DNA of 64,000 bases from Pseudomonas sp. AB6 (GCF_034314105.1 NZ_JAVIWJ010000001.1:250501-314500); one strand, 5' to 3'. Shown: positions 25,842 to 36,992, numbered from the stretch's first letter. Translations and numbers: made by a program. Notes: generated by a model not told the origin, from the letters alone.

Positions 25842-27400
25842 TGGTCGGCCTCCGAGGGCTGCAGACCGAAGTCGGCGGGGAAGTACTTGAGGGCGCTGAC
25901 CACCGGATAGGAAGTCATGCCGCCTAACGCGCACAGCGAACCGTATTGCATGGTGTCGCAGAGGTCCTTGAGGATGATCGCCTGCTGATCTCGACCACTC
26001 TGGTCCGGCGCGGCCAGCAGGCGGTCGATCACCTCCATCCCCCGGGTCGAACCGATGCGGCAAGGGGTGCATTTGCCGCAGGATTCCTCGGCACAAAACT
26101 GCATGGCGAAGCGCGCCATGTGAGCCATGTCCAGGGTGTCATCAGCCACAACCACACCGCCGTGACCGAGCATCGCGCCCATGGCGGTAAACGCTTCGTA
26201 ATCCAGCGCAGTGTCGAATTGCGCGGGGGGCACCCAAGCGCCGAGAGGGCCGCCAACTTGCGCGGCCTTCAGTGGTCGGCCACTGGCGGTACCGCCGCCG
26301 TAGCCTTCCACCAGTTCGCGCAAGGTCAGGCCAAAGGCCCGCTCCACCAAGCCGCCGCGACGAATATTGCCCGCCAGTTGGAAAGGCATGGTGCCCAACG
26401 AACGGCCCATTCCGTAATCGCGATAGAACTGCGCGCCCTTGGCCAGAATGAGCGGCACCGACGCCAGGGTCACCACGTTATGCACCAGAGTGGGCAGGCC
26501 GAACAGACCTTTCAGGGCAGGGATGGGCGGCTTGGCGCGGACGATCCCGCGCTTGCCTTCGAGTGAATCCAGCAGCGCGGTTTCCTCACCGCAAATGTAA
26601 GCGCCCGCACCGACCCGCACTTCCATATCGAAGGCCTGGCCGCTGCCGCCGACGTTGGCCCCGAGGTAACCGGCTGAGCGGGCGATATCCAGCGCCTGGC
26701 GCATTGTTGCCACGGCCTGTGGATATTCCGAGCGAACATAAATGTAGCCGTAGTTGGCACCGACGCTGATACCGGCGATCGCCATGCCTTCTATTAGCAG
26801 GAAGGGATCGCCTTCCATCAACATGCGATCGGCGAACGTGCCCGAGTCGCCTTCGTCGGCGTTGCACACAATGTACTTCTGCGCTGACTGGGTGCCGCGC
26901 ACCGTGCGCCATTTGATCCCCGCCGGAAAAGCTGCGCCGCCCCGGCCACGCAGACCTGAATCGAACACGGCGGTCGAGGTCTGCTCGCCACCCAACGCGA
27001 TGGCCTGGATCAAACCCTCAAAGCCGCCATGCGCCCGGTAGTCCTCCAAGGACAGCGGCCGAGTAATGCCGGCACGAGCGAACAGCAGGCGCTGTTGAGA
27101 CTTGAGATAAGGCAGCTCTTCCACCAAACCCAAGGCCAGTGGATGGGCGGACGGCTCGCCTTGCAGCGCATCGAGCACCGACGGCACATCGGCAGCGGTC
27201 AGCGGGCCGAAGCCGATACGGCCGTGTGGGCTGTCTACCTCGAGCAGCGGTTCGAGCCAATATAGGCCGCGAGAACTGGTGCGTTGCAGGTCCAGCGGCA
27301 AGTTGCGTTTCAGCGCCTGAGCGGCAAGGGCCACAGCGACCTCGTCGGCACCCACGGCACGTGCGAGAGAATCGCAGGGCAGATAGAGGCTCGGCATCAT
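25838..27400 (-). CDS. fdsB: NAD-dependent formate dehydrogenase beta subunit (FMN, NADH site)
   Basis: This protein of about 520 residues is NuoF-like: GLRGRGGAAFPAGIKW and NADEGDSGTFADRMLMEGDP form the FMN/NAD-binding region, and ESCGKCTPCRIG with a later Cys holds the 4Fe-4S cluster. The N-terminal part has a NuoE-like thioredoxin segment, as in FdsB. It passes electrons from FdsA to NAD+. ATG codons at 27400 (ATGA overlap with fdsG) and 27397 are both possible. Confidence 0.94.
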   Translation of the reverse strand: MMPSLYLPCDSLARAVGADEVAVALAAQALKRNLPLDLQRTSSRGLYWLEPLLEVDSPHGRIGFGPLTAADVPSVLDALQGEPSAHPLALGLVEELPYLKSQQRLLFARAGITRPLSLEDYRAHGGFEGLIQAIALGGEQTSTAVFDSGLRGRGGAAFPAGIKWRTVRGTQSAQKYIVCNADEGDSGTFADRMLMEGDPFLLIEGMAIAGISVGANYGYIYVRSEYPQAVATMRQALDIARSAGYLGANVGGSGQAFDMEVRVGAGAYICGEETALLDSLEGKRGIVRAKPPIPALKGLFGLPTLVHNVVTLASVPLILAKGAQFYRDYGMGRSLGTMPFQLAGNIRRGGLVERAFGLTLRELVEGYGGGTASGRPLKAAQVGGPLGAWVPPAQFDTALDYEAFTAMGAMLGHGGVVVADDTLDMAHMARFAMQFCAEESCGKCTPCRIGSTRGMEVIDRLLAAPDQSGRDQQAIILKDLCDTMQYGSLCALGGMTSYPVVSALKYFPADFGLQPSEADQ

Positions 27401-27873
27401 GCGTCCTCCTGGCAAGCGTCGAGCAGGGCATTTAGGCGCTCGGCGTCGATCCTCGCATGCACCTGGCCATCCAGCTCCAGGGCTGGCGAGCAGGCGCAGG
27501 CTCCGAGGCAATACACGGGACGCAGGCTGATATTGCCGTCGGCGCTGCTGCCGTGGTCGTCCAATTGAAGGCGTTCGCGCAACTGCGCGGCAAGCTGTTC
27601 GGCGCCGCGGCTTTTGCACGACTCGGCTCGACACAGACGCAGAATATGCCGGGCCGGGGGCGCAGTACGGAAGTCATGGTAGAAGCTGATCACCCCGCGA
27701 ATCTCGGCGTGGCTCTGATTGAGGGCGTGGGCGATTTCGGGGACGGCGGCATCAGGGATGAAGCCAAAGCCCGCTTGAATCTCATGAAGGATCGGCAACA
27801 GTGCGCCGGGTGAGCCCTTGTGGCTCTCCAACACGCTATTGATCATAGGCAGGTGCAACATATCATCGGGCAT
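27397..27873 (-). CDS. fdsG: NAD-dependent formate dehydrogenase gamma subunit ([2Fe-2S])
   Basis: This 158-residue NuoE-like subunit carries a thioredoxin-like [2Fe-2S] cluster: CRAESCKSRG (about residues 80-89) and CLGACACSP (about 120-128). The frame is open to 27942, but GAGGA 8 bases before the ATG at 27873 fixes the start and gives the usual family length. It is the first gene of fdsGBAD. No fdsC (FdhD-type sulfurtransferase) gene is found between fdsA and fdsD or elsewhere in the window. Confidence 0.93.
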   Translation of the reverse strand: MPDDMLHLPMINSVLESHKGSPGALLPILHEIQAGFGFIPDAAVPEIAHALNQSHAEIRGVISFYHDFRTAPPARHILRLCRAESCKSRGAEQLAAQLRERLQLDDHGSSADGNISLRPVYCLGACACSPALELDGQVHARIDAERLNALLDACQEDA

Positions 27874-28264
27874 ACAGCAATTCCTCACGGCCACGAGCGA
27901 ACCAAGTGGTTGTCGATTGTCCGAAAGTGTCGGCTGCGGCACTCACACCACGTTACGGAAGCGTGGCATTTCAGGCCGCTGGCCAGGCACCCTTAGGGGC
28001 ATCTTGTTGTTCCTAAGCGCGGTCTCCGCCGCACCCGTTGCAGGGATTAAAATCAGCTTGCCACGTCGGATGCGATTCTTCTACACCAAAGCGACGTGCT
28101 CGGTTCTTTTTGCGACCACTAGGTCAGCTTAGAGGCGTGCGAAGAAAGCGTAGTAAAACCCGATTTTCTGTGGCGGTGTGTCTGGTATACCGCGCCGTTG
28201 CCTTCGTGAGCAGGTTCCCACAGGTTGTTCCCCAAACGTGGCGTCAATGTAGTCAGCATTTCCC
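27874..28264. other. Divergent intergenic region between fdsG and the MFS gene
   Basis: No coding sequence is supported here. The stretch must carry the fds promoter on the minus strand. A minus-strand TGGCA...TTTTA near 28050-28066 is only a partial sigma-54-like match and is not called. Confidence 0.5.
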
Positions 28265-28293
28265 TTGACAGGGGGGGTAAAGCCGCCTAGCTT
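28265..28293 (+). promoter_or_regulatory. Putative sigma-70 promoter of the MFS-aldolase unit
   Basis: TTGACA (28265-28270) is followed after 17 bases by TAGCTT (28288-28293), a weak -10. Transcription would begin close to 28300, right at the operator palindrome, which fits repression by blocking initiation. Confidence 0.55.
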
Positions 28294-28301
28294 TGGCATT
28301 T

Positions 28302-28317
28302 ATGCATACGTATGCAT
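28302..28317. promoter_or_regulatory. LacI-family operator 1 (before the MFS gene)
   Basis: ATGCATACGTATGCAT is a perfect 16-bp palindrome with a central CG, the form typical of LacI/GalR operators. The same core occurs at 31984-32001 and 33951-33966. Confidence 0.8.
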
Positions 28318-28435
28318 TCCACCCTTCTTTGCACGTGATTGCCGTCCATGCCGCTCAGTCAATGAATGCGGTGGACCTTGCCGCGTAGGCGCAGGGCCGA
28401 ATGAAACTAACAATAAATATAAGACGAGGAAACCT

Positions 28436-29776
28436 ATGCAAAACCCATCACTGGCAGGCAATCCTGTAGTGCCCATGGAGCAGGAAGAGCAACACCTGCT
28501 GCGAAAAGTAGCGTGGCGACTGGTCCCGCTGATTATGACCTGCTTCGTTGTGGCGTATTTTGACCGCGTCAATATCAGCTTCGCAAAGCTGCAGATGCAG
28601 TCAGAGTTGGGACTGAGTGATGCTGCCTACGGATTGGGCGCCAGCATGTTCTTCATTGGCTATCTGCTGTTTGAGATTCCCAGCAACCTGATTCTGGTGC
28701 GGGTCGGCGCGCGTCGATGGATTGCACGGATCATGGTCACCTGGGGCACGGCGTCGGCGGCGATGATGTTCGTCCACACCGAAGCCATGTTCTACGTGCT
28801 GCGGTTTCTACTGGGTGTGTTAGAGGCGGGTTTTGTTCCCGGCGTCATGTACTTTTTCATGCAGTGGTTTCCCGCCAAGCAGCGGGGTCGAATCAACTCG
28901 TTCTTCTTCGGCGCGAGCGCCTTGTCCGGAATTCTGGGCGGACCGCTGGCGGGCGGCATCATGAAGTACCTGAACGGCATGCACGGACTGTCGGGCTGGC
29001 AGTGGTTGTTCCTCCTCGAAGGCATCCCGTCGGTCGTTCTCGGCATTGTAGTTTTGTGTGTGCTCGATGATCGAATAGAAGATGCAAAATGGCTTAAACT
29101 TTCCGAAAAAACCATGCTGTCTGACCTTCTCCGTCGTGAGCATAAGGTGCACTCATCGCATTCGTTCAAGGATGCGTTGCGTAACCCTATTACCTACATG
29201 CTGTCGCTCATTTACTTGGGCTTGTGTGCGGGCATCTACGGGATTTTTTTCTGGATGCCGCAGTTAGTCAGAACCGCTGGCAACGCGGACCCGCTCGAGA
29301 TCGGCATCATCACCATGCTGCCGTACTTCGCCGCCCTTATAGGTATTGTGCTCATTGGCCGAAGTTCGGACCGGACGGGTGAGCGGCGCTGGCACTTGGT
29401 AGGCTGTGTGCTCGCCGGGCTGCTGGGTTATGTGGTGTGCGCCACCTTCGGCGATAACACGGTGCTGCTGGTCATTGGCCTTAGCATTGCAACGACAGGT
29501 CTGATTTCGTCCTTTGCGCTGTTCTGGGTATATCCGCCTCGTGTGCTGACCGGTGTAGCGGCCGCGGGGGGGATCGCGCTTATCAATTCCATCGGGCAGC
29601 TCGGCGGTGTTTTCGCGCCTTATATGGTCGGCAGGGTCAAAGACTTGACCGGCAGCGCCTCCATGGGTTTGTACGCTATCGCAGCCGTGTGCGGTGTGGC
29701 TGCTTTGTTGATCGCGTGGGGATTGCCACGTGACATTCACTTTATTGAATCAAAGGAGACATCTGATGCGTCCTAA
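28436..29776 (+). CDS. MFS transporter, anion:cation symporter (ACS) family
   Basis: This 446-residue carrier has 12 hydrophobic segments. CFVVAYFDRVNISFAKLQM (about residues 37-55) is the ACS-family TM1 pattern, and RFLLGVLEAGFVPGVMYF the TM4-5 pattern. Members import organic acids such as tartrate, galactonate, phthalate or sulfonates with protons. The frame is open from 28265, but GACGAGGAAACC just before the ATG at 28436 fixes the start. It overlaps the aldolase gene by 11 bases, so carrier and enzyme are co-expressed under operator 1. Confidence 0.9.
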   Translation: MQNPSLAGNPVVPMEQEEQHLLRKVAWRLVPLIMTCFVVAYFDRVNISFAKLQMQSELGLSDAAYGLGASMFFIGYLLFEIPSNLILVRVGARRWIARIMVTWGTASAAMMFVHTEAMFYVLRFLLGVLEAGFVPGVMYFFMQWFPAKQRGRINSFFFGASALSGILGGPLAGGIMKYLNGMHGLSGWQWLFLLEGIPSVVLGIVVLCVLDDRIEDAKWLKLSEKTMLSDLLRREHKVHSSHSFKDALRNPITYMLSLIYLGLCAGIYGIFFWMPQLVRTAGNADPLEIGIITMLPYFAALIGIVLIGRSSDRTGERRWHLVGCVLAGLLGYVVCATFGDNTVLLVIGLSIATTGLISSFALFWVYPPRVLTGVAAAGGIALINSIGQLGGVFAPYMVGRVKDLTGSASMGLYAIAAVCGVAALLIAWGLPRDIHFIESKETSDAS

Positions 29777-30524
29777 CAGAGTGCTCGAATGTTGGGCCGA
29801 CGGTCGTGCTGCAGTATCCGGTTGGTTGGCCATCGGCAATAGCTACAGTGCGGAAATTGTCGGATGGAGCGGGGTGGATTGCGTCACCGTGGACCTGCAA
29901 CATGGCATGACCGACGTCCAACAAATGATCGGCATGTTGCAGGCCATCTCGGCAACACCGGCGACGCCGTTTGTCAGGGTGGGCTCGTGTGATGCGACGA
30001 TCATGATGAAGGCGCTCGATGCTGGCGCTTATGGGCTGATTTGCCCCATGGTGGACAACGCGGGGCAAGCGCAGGAATTTGTCAGCGCGACCCACTATCC
30101 GCCCCTTGGATTGCGCAGCTTCGGCCCAACGCGCGGCCTGCTTTACGGCGGCCCGGATTATTTTCAGCACGCCGATCAAACCATCGTCCGGCTCGCCATG
30201 ATCGAGACGCTGCCGGGCCTGGAGGCGGTGAAAGAGATCCTGGCGGTCGACGGCTTGCAAGGCATCTTTATCGGTCCTGCCGACCTGGGTTTAGCCTTAG
30301 GTAAAGGGCCGGTTGGGGACCCTGTCGATCCTCAGGTACTCGAAGCCATTGAGCTCTGCCGAAAAGCGGCGGTAGAGGCCGGAAAGTACATCGGTATTTT
30401 TTGCACCTCGGGCGCCGTCGCCGCACGTTATGTGGCACAAGGTTTCCATTTTGTTGTGCCTAATCACGACGCCAACCTGCTCAAGGCAGCCATGACGACG
30501 GAAGTAAAGGCCGCCAGAGGCTGA
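29766..30524 (+). CDS. HpcH/HpaI family aldolase
   Basis: This 252-residue class II, metal-dependent pyruvate aldolase matches HpaI/GarL/RhmA. It has VDLQHGMTD with the catalytic His (about residues 42-50), FVRVG with Arg, a metal-binding Glu in AMIETLPGLEAV, and IGPADLGLALG with Asp. It would cleave a 4-hydroxy-2-oxo acid to pyruvate or a pyruvate-like acid plus an aldehyde. GGAG lies 7 bases before the ATG, inside the end of the MFS gene. No dehydratase, which usually supplies such a substrate, is encoded nearby. Confidence 0.9.
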   Translation: MRPNRVLECWADGRAAVSGWLAIGNSYSAEIVGWSGVDCVTVDLQHGMTDVQQMIGMLQAISATPATPFVRVGSCDATIMMKALDAGAYGLICPMVDNAGQAQEFVSATHYPPLGLRSFGPTRGLLYGGPDYFQHADQTIVRLAMIETLPGLEAVKEILAVDGLQGIFIGPADLGLALGKGPVGDPVDPQVLEAIELCRKAAVEAGKYIGIFCTSGAVAARYVAQGFHFVVPNHDANLLKAAMTTEVKAARG

Positions 30525-30543
30525 TTTCGCGCTGAAGGCTATT

Positions 30544-30573
30544 CCTCACGGGGCGTTGATTATCCCGGTGAGG
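30544..30573. terminator. Hairpin between convergent aldolase and HisD-like genes
   Basis: CCTCAC (30544-30549) pairs with GTGAGG (30568-30573), with an inner GGG/CCC extension. It lacks a strong T-tract. The position between two converging genes suggests a bidirectional terminator. Confidence 0.35.
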
Positions 30574-30644
30574 CATTAGAAGCAATGAAGTGCTGGTCAT
30601 TCCCTTGACCAGATGCTGCGAATCTCAACGATGCACTTCAATCA

Positions 30645-31952
30645 TTATTCCGCAATACCGGCGTAAGGCACATCTTTGTGGCCATAGCGGCGGACGCGGA
30701 TATTGGCTTGTTCTCCGTGTCCGGAAAAGCCTTCCAGCGCGCACAAACGAGAGCAATACGACCCGATCATTGCCGAGGCTTCGTCATTCATTATTTTCTG
30801 ATACGTACAGGTCTTTAGAAACTTCCCGACCCACAATCCACCGGTATAACGCGCCGCCTTTTTGGTCGGTAGCGTGTGGTTAGTGCCGATAACTTTGTCG
30901 CCAAACGCCACGTTAGTACGCGGGCCCAAGAACAGCGCGCCGTAGTTGCGCATGTTCGCCAAGAACCAGTCTGGGTCCTTGGTCATCACCTGCACGTGCT
31001 CAAATGCCAGCTTGTTGGCGATGTCCAACATCTCTTCGTCACTGTCCGCAACGATGATCTCACCAAAATTCTCCCACGCTTTACGGGCGATGGGCGCAGT
31101 CGGCAAAATCGCCAACAGCCGCTCAATATGAGCCATGGTGTCGAGGGCCAGCGAATGTGAGGTGGTCAACAGAATGGCGGGGGAGTCCGGCCCGTGCTCC
31201 GCCTGCCCCAACAGATCCGTCGCACAAATCTCCCCATCGACGCTCTCGTCAGCGATTACCAACGTTTCGGTTGGTCCGGCAAACAGATCAATCCCCACGC
31301 GGCCAAACAGCTGACGCTTAGCCTCAGCCACAAACGCATTGCCCGGTCCGACCAGAATATCCACAGGGGATATGGTCTCAGTGCCGATCGCCATCGCACC
31401 AATCGCCTGAATACCCCCAAGGCAATAGATCTCATCAGCCCCCGCCATGTGCTGGGCGGCGACGATGGCGTGGGCTGGTTTGCCGTTGAATGGCGGCGCA
31501 GCAGTAATGATGCGCGGGACACCGGCTACCTTTGCGGTGATGACGGACATATGGGCAGACGCCAGCAAAGGATATTTCCCACCAGGCACATAACACCCCG
31601 CCGCGTTTACCGGCAGATTTTTGTGACCAAGAATAACGCCTGGCAGGGTCTCAACTTCAATGTCGTGGATGCTGTCGCGCTGGTGCTGTGCGAAATTTCG
31701 TACCTGAGTTTGGGCAAACTCAATGTCAGCGATGTCTCGTTTGGTCAGTTGTGAATAACACGCCTCAATTTCGGTAGTCGTTAACCGATAGCTGTCACGC
31801 TCCATTTTATCGAACTTGAACGCGAGCTCTCTCACCGCCGCGTCGCCGCGCGCCTCAATGTCGGCCAGTATAGTTTCAACTGTTTCACGAACCTGCCGGT
31901 CAGCCGATTTAACAGCCTCGATCCCCACGCTTCTCTTCAGCCAATTCGCCAT
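30645..31952 (-). CDS. Histidinol dehydrogenase-family enzyme, HpsN-like
   Basis: This 435-residue NAD-dependent, zinc-containing dehydrogenase of the HisD family would oxidise a primary alcohol to a carboxylate in two steps. [38 protein letters not shown] and [16 protein letters not shown] are present. The zinc ligands of HisD all seem kept: Gln and His in GQAEHGPDS, Asp in [10 protein letters not shown] and His in EGFSGHGEQ. It is not a histidine gene: no his genes are near, and the wording ([11 protein letters not shown]) is closer to HpsN-type enzymes that oxidise 2,3-dihydroxypropane-1-sulfonate. Operator 2 is 32 bases upstream, with GGAG before the ATG. The true substrate is unknown. 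Confidence 0.85.
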   Translation of the reverse strand: MANWLKRSVGIEAVKSADRQVRETVETILADIEARGDAAVRELAFKFDKMERDSYRLTTTEIEACYSQLTKRDIADIEFAQTQVRNFAQHQRDSIHDIEVETLPGVILGHKNLPVNAAGCYVPGGKYPLLASAHMSVITAKVAGVPRIITAAPPFNGKPAHAIVAAQHMAGADEIYCLGGIQAIGAMAIGTETISPVDILVGPGNAFVAEAKRQLFGRVGIDLFAGPTETLVIADESVDGEICATDLLGQAEHGPDSPAILLTTSHSLALDTMAHIERLLAILPTAPIARKAWENFGEIIVADSDEEMLDIANKLAFEHVQVMTKDPDWFLANMRNYGALFLGPRTNVAFGDKVIGTNHTLPTKKAARYTGGLWVGKFLKTCTYQKIMNDEASAMIGSYCSRLCALEGFSGHGEQANIRVRRYGHKDVPYAGIAE

Positions 31953-31983
31953 GGTGCTCTCCAGAACTTATTTTTTACGAGTG

Positions 31984-32001
31984 ATTGCATACGTATGCAA
32001 T
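31984..32001. promoter_or_regulatory. LacI-family operator 2 (between the HisD-like gene and lacI-type gene)
   Basis: ATTGCATACGTATGCAAT is a perfect 18-bp palindrome lying between the two divergent starts. It can control the HisD-like gene and the regulator's own transcription. Confidence 0.85.
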
Positions 32002-32084
32002 TTATCATAAAAGACTGTTGGGTAGTTTGGAAAGGGGTACATGGGTACGATGACGTAATTGTCGTCGAGCAGGATTTAACATTC

Positions 32085-33149
32085 ATGGCTGAAACCATTC
32101 GCCGCCCCGTCACTGCGCACGATGTAGCGAGGCTGGCGGGCGTCTCTCAATCTGCGGTGTCACGCACCTACACCAAAGGCGCAAGCGTGGGGCAGAAGAC
32201 TCGGGAGAAGGTCGAGGCGGCATCGGCAGCACTGGGTTATCGGCCTAACCTGGTGGCTCGGTCCCTCATCACTCGTCGTTCGAACCTTATCGGCGTCGTG
32301 GTACCCAGCCTGGAAAATCCGTTTTATTCCAATGTGCTTGAAGCGTTGTCCAAGGCATTTGAAGTTTCTGGATACGGTGTGTTGCTATTTTCCACAGCCG
32401 GTAAAGATGACTCCGATCCCGTACTAGAAGAAGTGCTGCGCCATCGGGTAGACGCGCTCATTCTGGTGTCTTCTAGCCTGTCGTCGCATTTCGCGCAAGA
32501 GTGCAAACAAATCGGTCTTCCGGTCGTGCTACTCAACCGAAAAAACGACAGCCTGGCGGTGTCCAGCGTGACCAGTGACAACGCTGAAGGGGGAGCGGTC
32601 ATTGCTGATTTTCTGGTTGCATCGGGCCATAAATCGCTGGCCTTCATCGCCGGCATTAATGGCTCCTCAACCAGTCGAGACCGCGAGCACAGCTTTACAA
32701 AACGGCTTGAGGAACACGGGTATAAAGCACCGTTGCGAGAAGTAGGTGACTACACGTTTCAGGGTGCAATGGACGCTACGCGGCGGCTTATCGCCCGCGA
32801 AAATCGCCCCGACGGAATCTTTTGTGCAAATGATTTAATGGCCATCGCCGCCATTAACGTGATTGAGCGAGAGTATGGGCTGATCCCAGGGCGAGATATC
32901 TCGGTCATAGGTTTCGACAACATCGCCATGGCAGCCTGGCCAGCAGTCGCGCTGACGACTTATCGTCAACCTCTCGACCAATTCGTCCAAAACGCCGTCG
33001 ACATTATCGAAGCGCAATTGACCAACCGCGCCACACCCGCGATACAAAAAGTACTCGCTGGGCACCTGATCGTTCGGGGAAGTGCGCGGTTGCCGGAGAC
33101 AGGGTTTGCTGAGGTTGATGGCGAGCGGGTATGGCGGGCGACAGTATAA
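32085..33149 (+). CDS. LacI/GalR family transcriptional regulator
   Basis: This 354-residue repressor has an N-terminal LacI helix-turn-helix (VTAHDVARLAGVSQSAVSR, about residues 9-27, with the hinge helix RPNLVARSLITRR following) and a periplasmic-binding-protein-like effector domain (IGVVVPSLENPFYSNVLEAL; GIFCANDLMAIAA; ISVIGFDNI). The frame is open from 31995, but the ATG at 32085, with AGGA upstream, gives the usual domain start. It probably binds the three TGCATACGTATGCA palindromes around it and responds to the cassette's substrate or an intermediate. Confidence 0.93.
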   Translation: MAETIRRPVTAHDVARLAGVSQSAVSRTYTKGASVGQKTREKVEAASAALGYRPNLVARSLITRRSNLIGVVVPSLENPFYSNVLEALSKAFEVSGYGVLLFSTAGKDDSDPVLEEVLRHRVDALILVSSSLSSHFAQECKQIGLPVVLLNRKNDSLAVSSVTSDNAEGGAVIADFLVASGHKSLAFIAGINGSSTSRDREHSFTKRLEEHGYKAPLREVGDYTFQGAMDATRRLIARENRPDGIFCANDLMAIAAINVIEREYGLIPGRDISVIGFDNIAMAAWPAVALTTYRQPLDQFVQNAVDIIEAQLTNRATPAIQKVLAGHLIVRGSARLPETGFAEVDGERVWRATV

Positions 33150-33154
33150 ACCTG

Positions 33155-33937
33155 CTACTGAGCCGTCCACCCACCATCGATCTTGAGCGACGTACCGGTC
33201 ACCATTCGCGAAGCCGGCCCCGCAAGATAAAGGGCCGCGCCAACGATGTCTTCCATCTGCGCCATGCGCCCCAGGGGGATTTTTGAGACAAAGCTTTCAA
33301 TGGCGCCTGGTGCGCTGGCGATTTTTCGGATCATCGGCGTATCCACAAACGTTGGGCAAATCGTGTTGACCCTGATATTGCGGCTTGCAAATTCAATGGC
33401 CATTGCTTTGGTCAAACCCTCAACCGCGTGTTTGGTCATGCAATAGGCCGTCCGGTTGGCTGCACCCACATGGCCCATTTGCGAAGACACGTTGATCACC
33501 GAACCGCTCTCATTACCCGTGCGCTCCAGCATCTTCGCCACAGCCGCCTGCGCCACTACATAACACGCCCGGATGTTCAGATTCAGCATCTCGTCCAGGT
33601 GCTCATCTCGCATTTCCAACATCGGTTCTGGGTAATTGGTGCCTGCGTTGTTCACCAGAATGTCGAGGCTGGGCAGGGCATTGATCATCGCCCTAATGGC
33701 CGCGCTGTCCGTCACGTCACATACCACCGTGCGCGCCTGGCCGCCAGCCAGGCAAATCAACTCTGCGACCTCAATCAGCCTGGATTCCGTTCTTCCGACC
33801 AGCACCACACCAGCACCCGCAGCACTCAACGTCTGAGCGATACCCGCTCCAATGCCCCCTCCCGCGCCGGTAATAAGTGCTGTTTTACCGTCCAGACGAA
33901 AGGACGGCATTCCAAAAAAATCGCTCGACACAACCAT
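33155..33937 (-). CDS. Short-chain dehydrogenase/reductase
   Basis: This 260-residue classical SDR has the Rossmann motif TGAGGGIG (about residues 23-30), DILVNNAGTN, catalytic Ser in NVSSQMGHVG and Tyr-x3-Lys in YCMTKHA. The C-terminal GTSLKIDGGWTAQ is typical of NAD(P)-dependent sugar or hydroxy-acid dehydrogenases. GAGGT precedes the ATG, and operator 3 lies 14 bases upstream, tying it to the cassette. It converges on the lacI-type gene with a 5-base gap. It would oxidise a secondary alcohol; which one is unknown. Confidence 0.9.
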   Translation of the reverse strand: MVVSSDFFGMPSFRLDGKTALITGAGGGIGAGIAQTLSAAGAGVVLVGRTESRLIEVAELICLAGGQARTVVCDVTDSAAIRAMINALPSLDILVNNAGTNYPEPMLEMRDEHLDEMLNLNIRACYVVAQAAVAKMLERTGNESGSVINVSSQMGHVGAANRTAYCMTKHAVEGLTKAMAIEFASRNIRVNTICPTFVDTPMIRKIASAPGAIESFVSKIPLGRMAQMEDIVGAALYLAGPASRMVTGTSLKIDGGWTAQ

Positions 33938-33950
33938 GATGACCTCAGTT

Positions 33951-33966
33951 TTGCATTCGTATGCAA
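33951..33966. promoter_or_regulatory. LacI-family operator 3 (before the SDR gene)
   Basis: TTGCATTCGTATGCAA is a 16-bp palindrome with one mismatch from operator 2. It lies 14 bases before the SDR start codon on the minus strand. Confidence 0.75.
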
Positions 33967-34141
33967 TCGATCATATAGAGTTTGGCAGATGAATGAAAAG
34001 GTTGAGGAGGTGAGGTTGGTTTGATTGTATTTGACTAAGCAAGACGGATCAGGGAGGGCTTGAGTGCAATCAACTGATTCAGAAATGCCTGCATGCAACA
34101 GCTACCAAACGGGCTTTCGCTTTAACCAATCAGTCACCCAC

Positions 34142-34165
34142 AAAAAAGCCCGCTTTCGCGGGCTT
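34142..34165 (-). terminator. Rho-independent terminator after tRNA-Leu
   Basis: On the minus strand GCCCGC-GAAA-GCGGGC forms a tight tetraloop stem followed by six T residues. It lies 48 bases past the tRNA 3' end. Confidence 0.92.
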
Positions 34166-34212
34166 CTCGTCTATCTCATACAAGCCGGTAGAGACCTGTA
34201 CTTACTGCTATT

Positions 34213-34297
34213 TGGTGCCCCGAGGGAGACTCGAACTCCCACTCCTTTCGAAAACGGATTTTGAATCCGCCGCGTCTACCAATTCCGCCATCAGGGC
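34213..34297 (-). tRNA. tRNA-Leu (anticodon CAA)
   Basis: This 85-base type II tRNA begins GCCCTGATGGCGGAATTGGT on the minus strand and ends with an encoded CCA (34213-34215). The anticodon stem GCGGA/TCCGT encloses loop TTCAAAA, giving anticodon CAA for codon UUG. The long variable arm and T-loop GTTCGAGTC are present. Confidence 0.97.
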
Positions 34298-34406
34298 TTG
34301 CTGGCGGCGGAGTATAGAGATGAGGCTACCGTTGGTCAACAACTGTTTCTTGGTGAATTTTAGCTATTTCCGCTAGACTCTACGGCCCTGCTAAACGAAC
34401 CCCATC

Positions 34407-36607
<2,201 letters not shown>

Positions 36608-36659
36608 TTGAATACCGATTTTTTGCTGATTTCTAAAAATTTTGTAATTGGAGTGCTAA

Positions 36660-36992
36660 ATGAGCTTTTTTATCCCTTCCGCGTTTGCGGACGCTGCTGC
36701 ACCTGCCGGTCCTGCTGGTTCGGGTTTTGAATGGATTTTCTTGGTCGGCTTTTTGGTCATCTTCTATCTGATGATCTGGCGCCCACAGTCCAAGCGTGCC
36801 AAAGAACAGAAAAACCTGCTGGGTAACTTGCAGAAAGGCGACGAAGTAGTCACCTCTGGCGGCATCGCTGGCAAGATCAACAAAGTCACCGATGATTTCG
36901 TGGTTATTGAAGTGTCCGACACGGTTGAACTGAAAATCCAGAAAGGCGCCATCGCCGCCACGCTGCCCAAAGGCACCTTGAAAGCGATCTAA
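36660..36992 (+). CDS. yajC: Sec translocon accessory subunit YajC
   Basis: This 110-residue protein has one transmembrane helix (about residues 22-42, FEWIFLVGFLVIFYLMIW) followed by RPQSKRAKEQ and a basic cytoplasmic domain with GDEVVTSGGIAGKI. YajC associates with SecDF and SecYEG. TTGGAGTGCTAA precedes the ATG. Confidence 0.97.
   Translation: MSFFIPSAFADAAAPAGPAGSGFEWIFLVGFLVIFYLMIWRPQSKRAKEQKNLLGNLQKGDEVVTSGGIAGKINKVTDDFVVIEVSDTVELKIQKGAIAATLPKGTLKAI

Noticed and set aside
28050..28066. Possible sigma-54 promoter for fdsG
   Set aside because: Only the TGGCA half fits; the -12 element lacks the conserved GC.
30645..31952. Reading the HisD-family gene as the histidine biosynthesis gene hisD
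   Set aside because: No other his gene is near, the gene carries a LacI operator shared with a carrier, and its sequence style is HpsN-like.
34213..34297. tRNA-Leu as an integration site for an island
   Set aside because: No integrase and no direct repeat of the tRNA 3' end were seen on either side.
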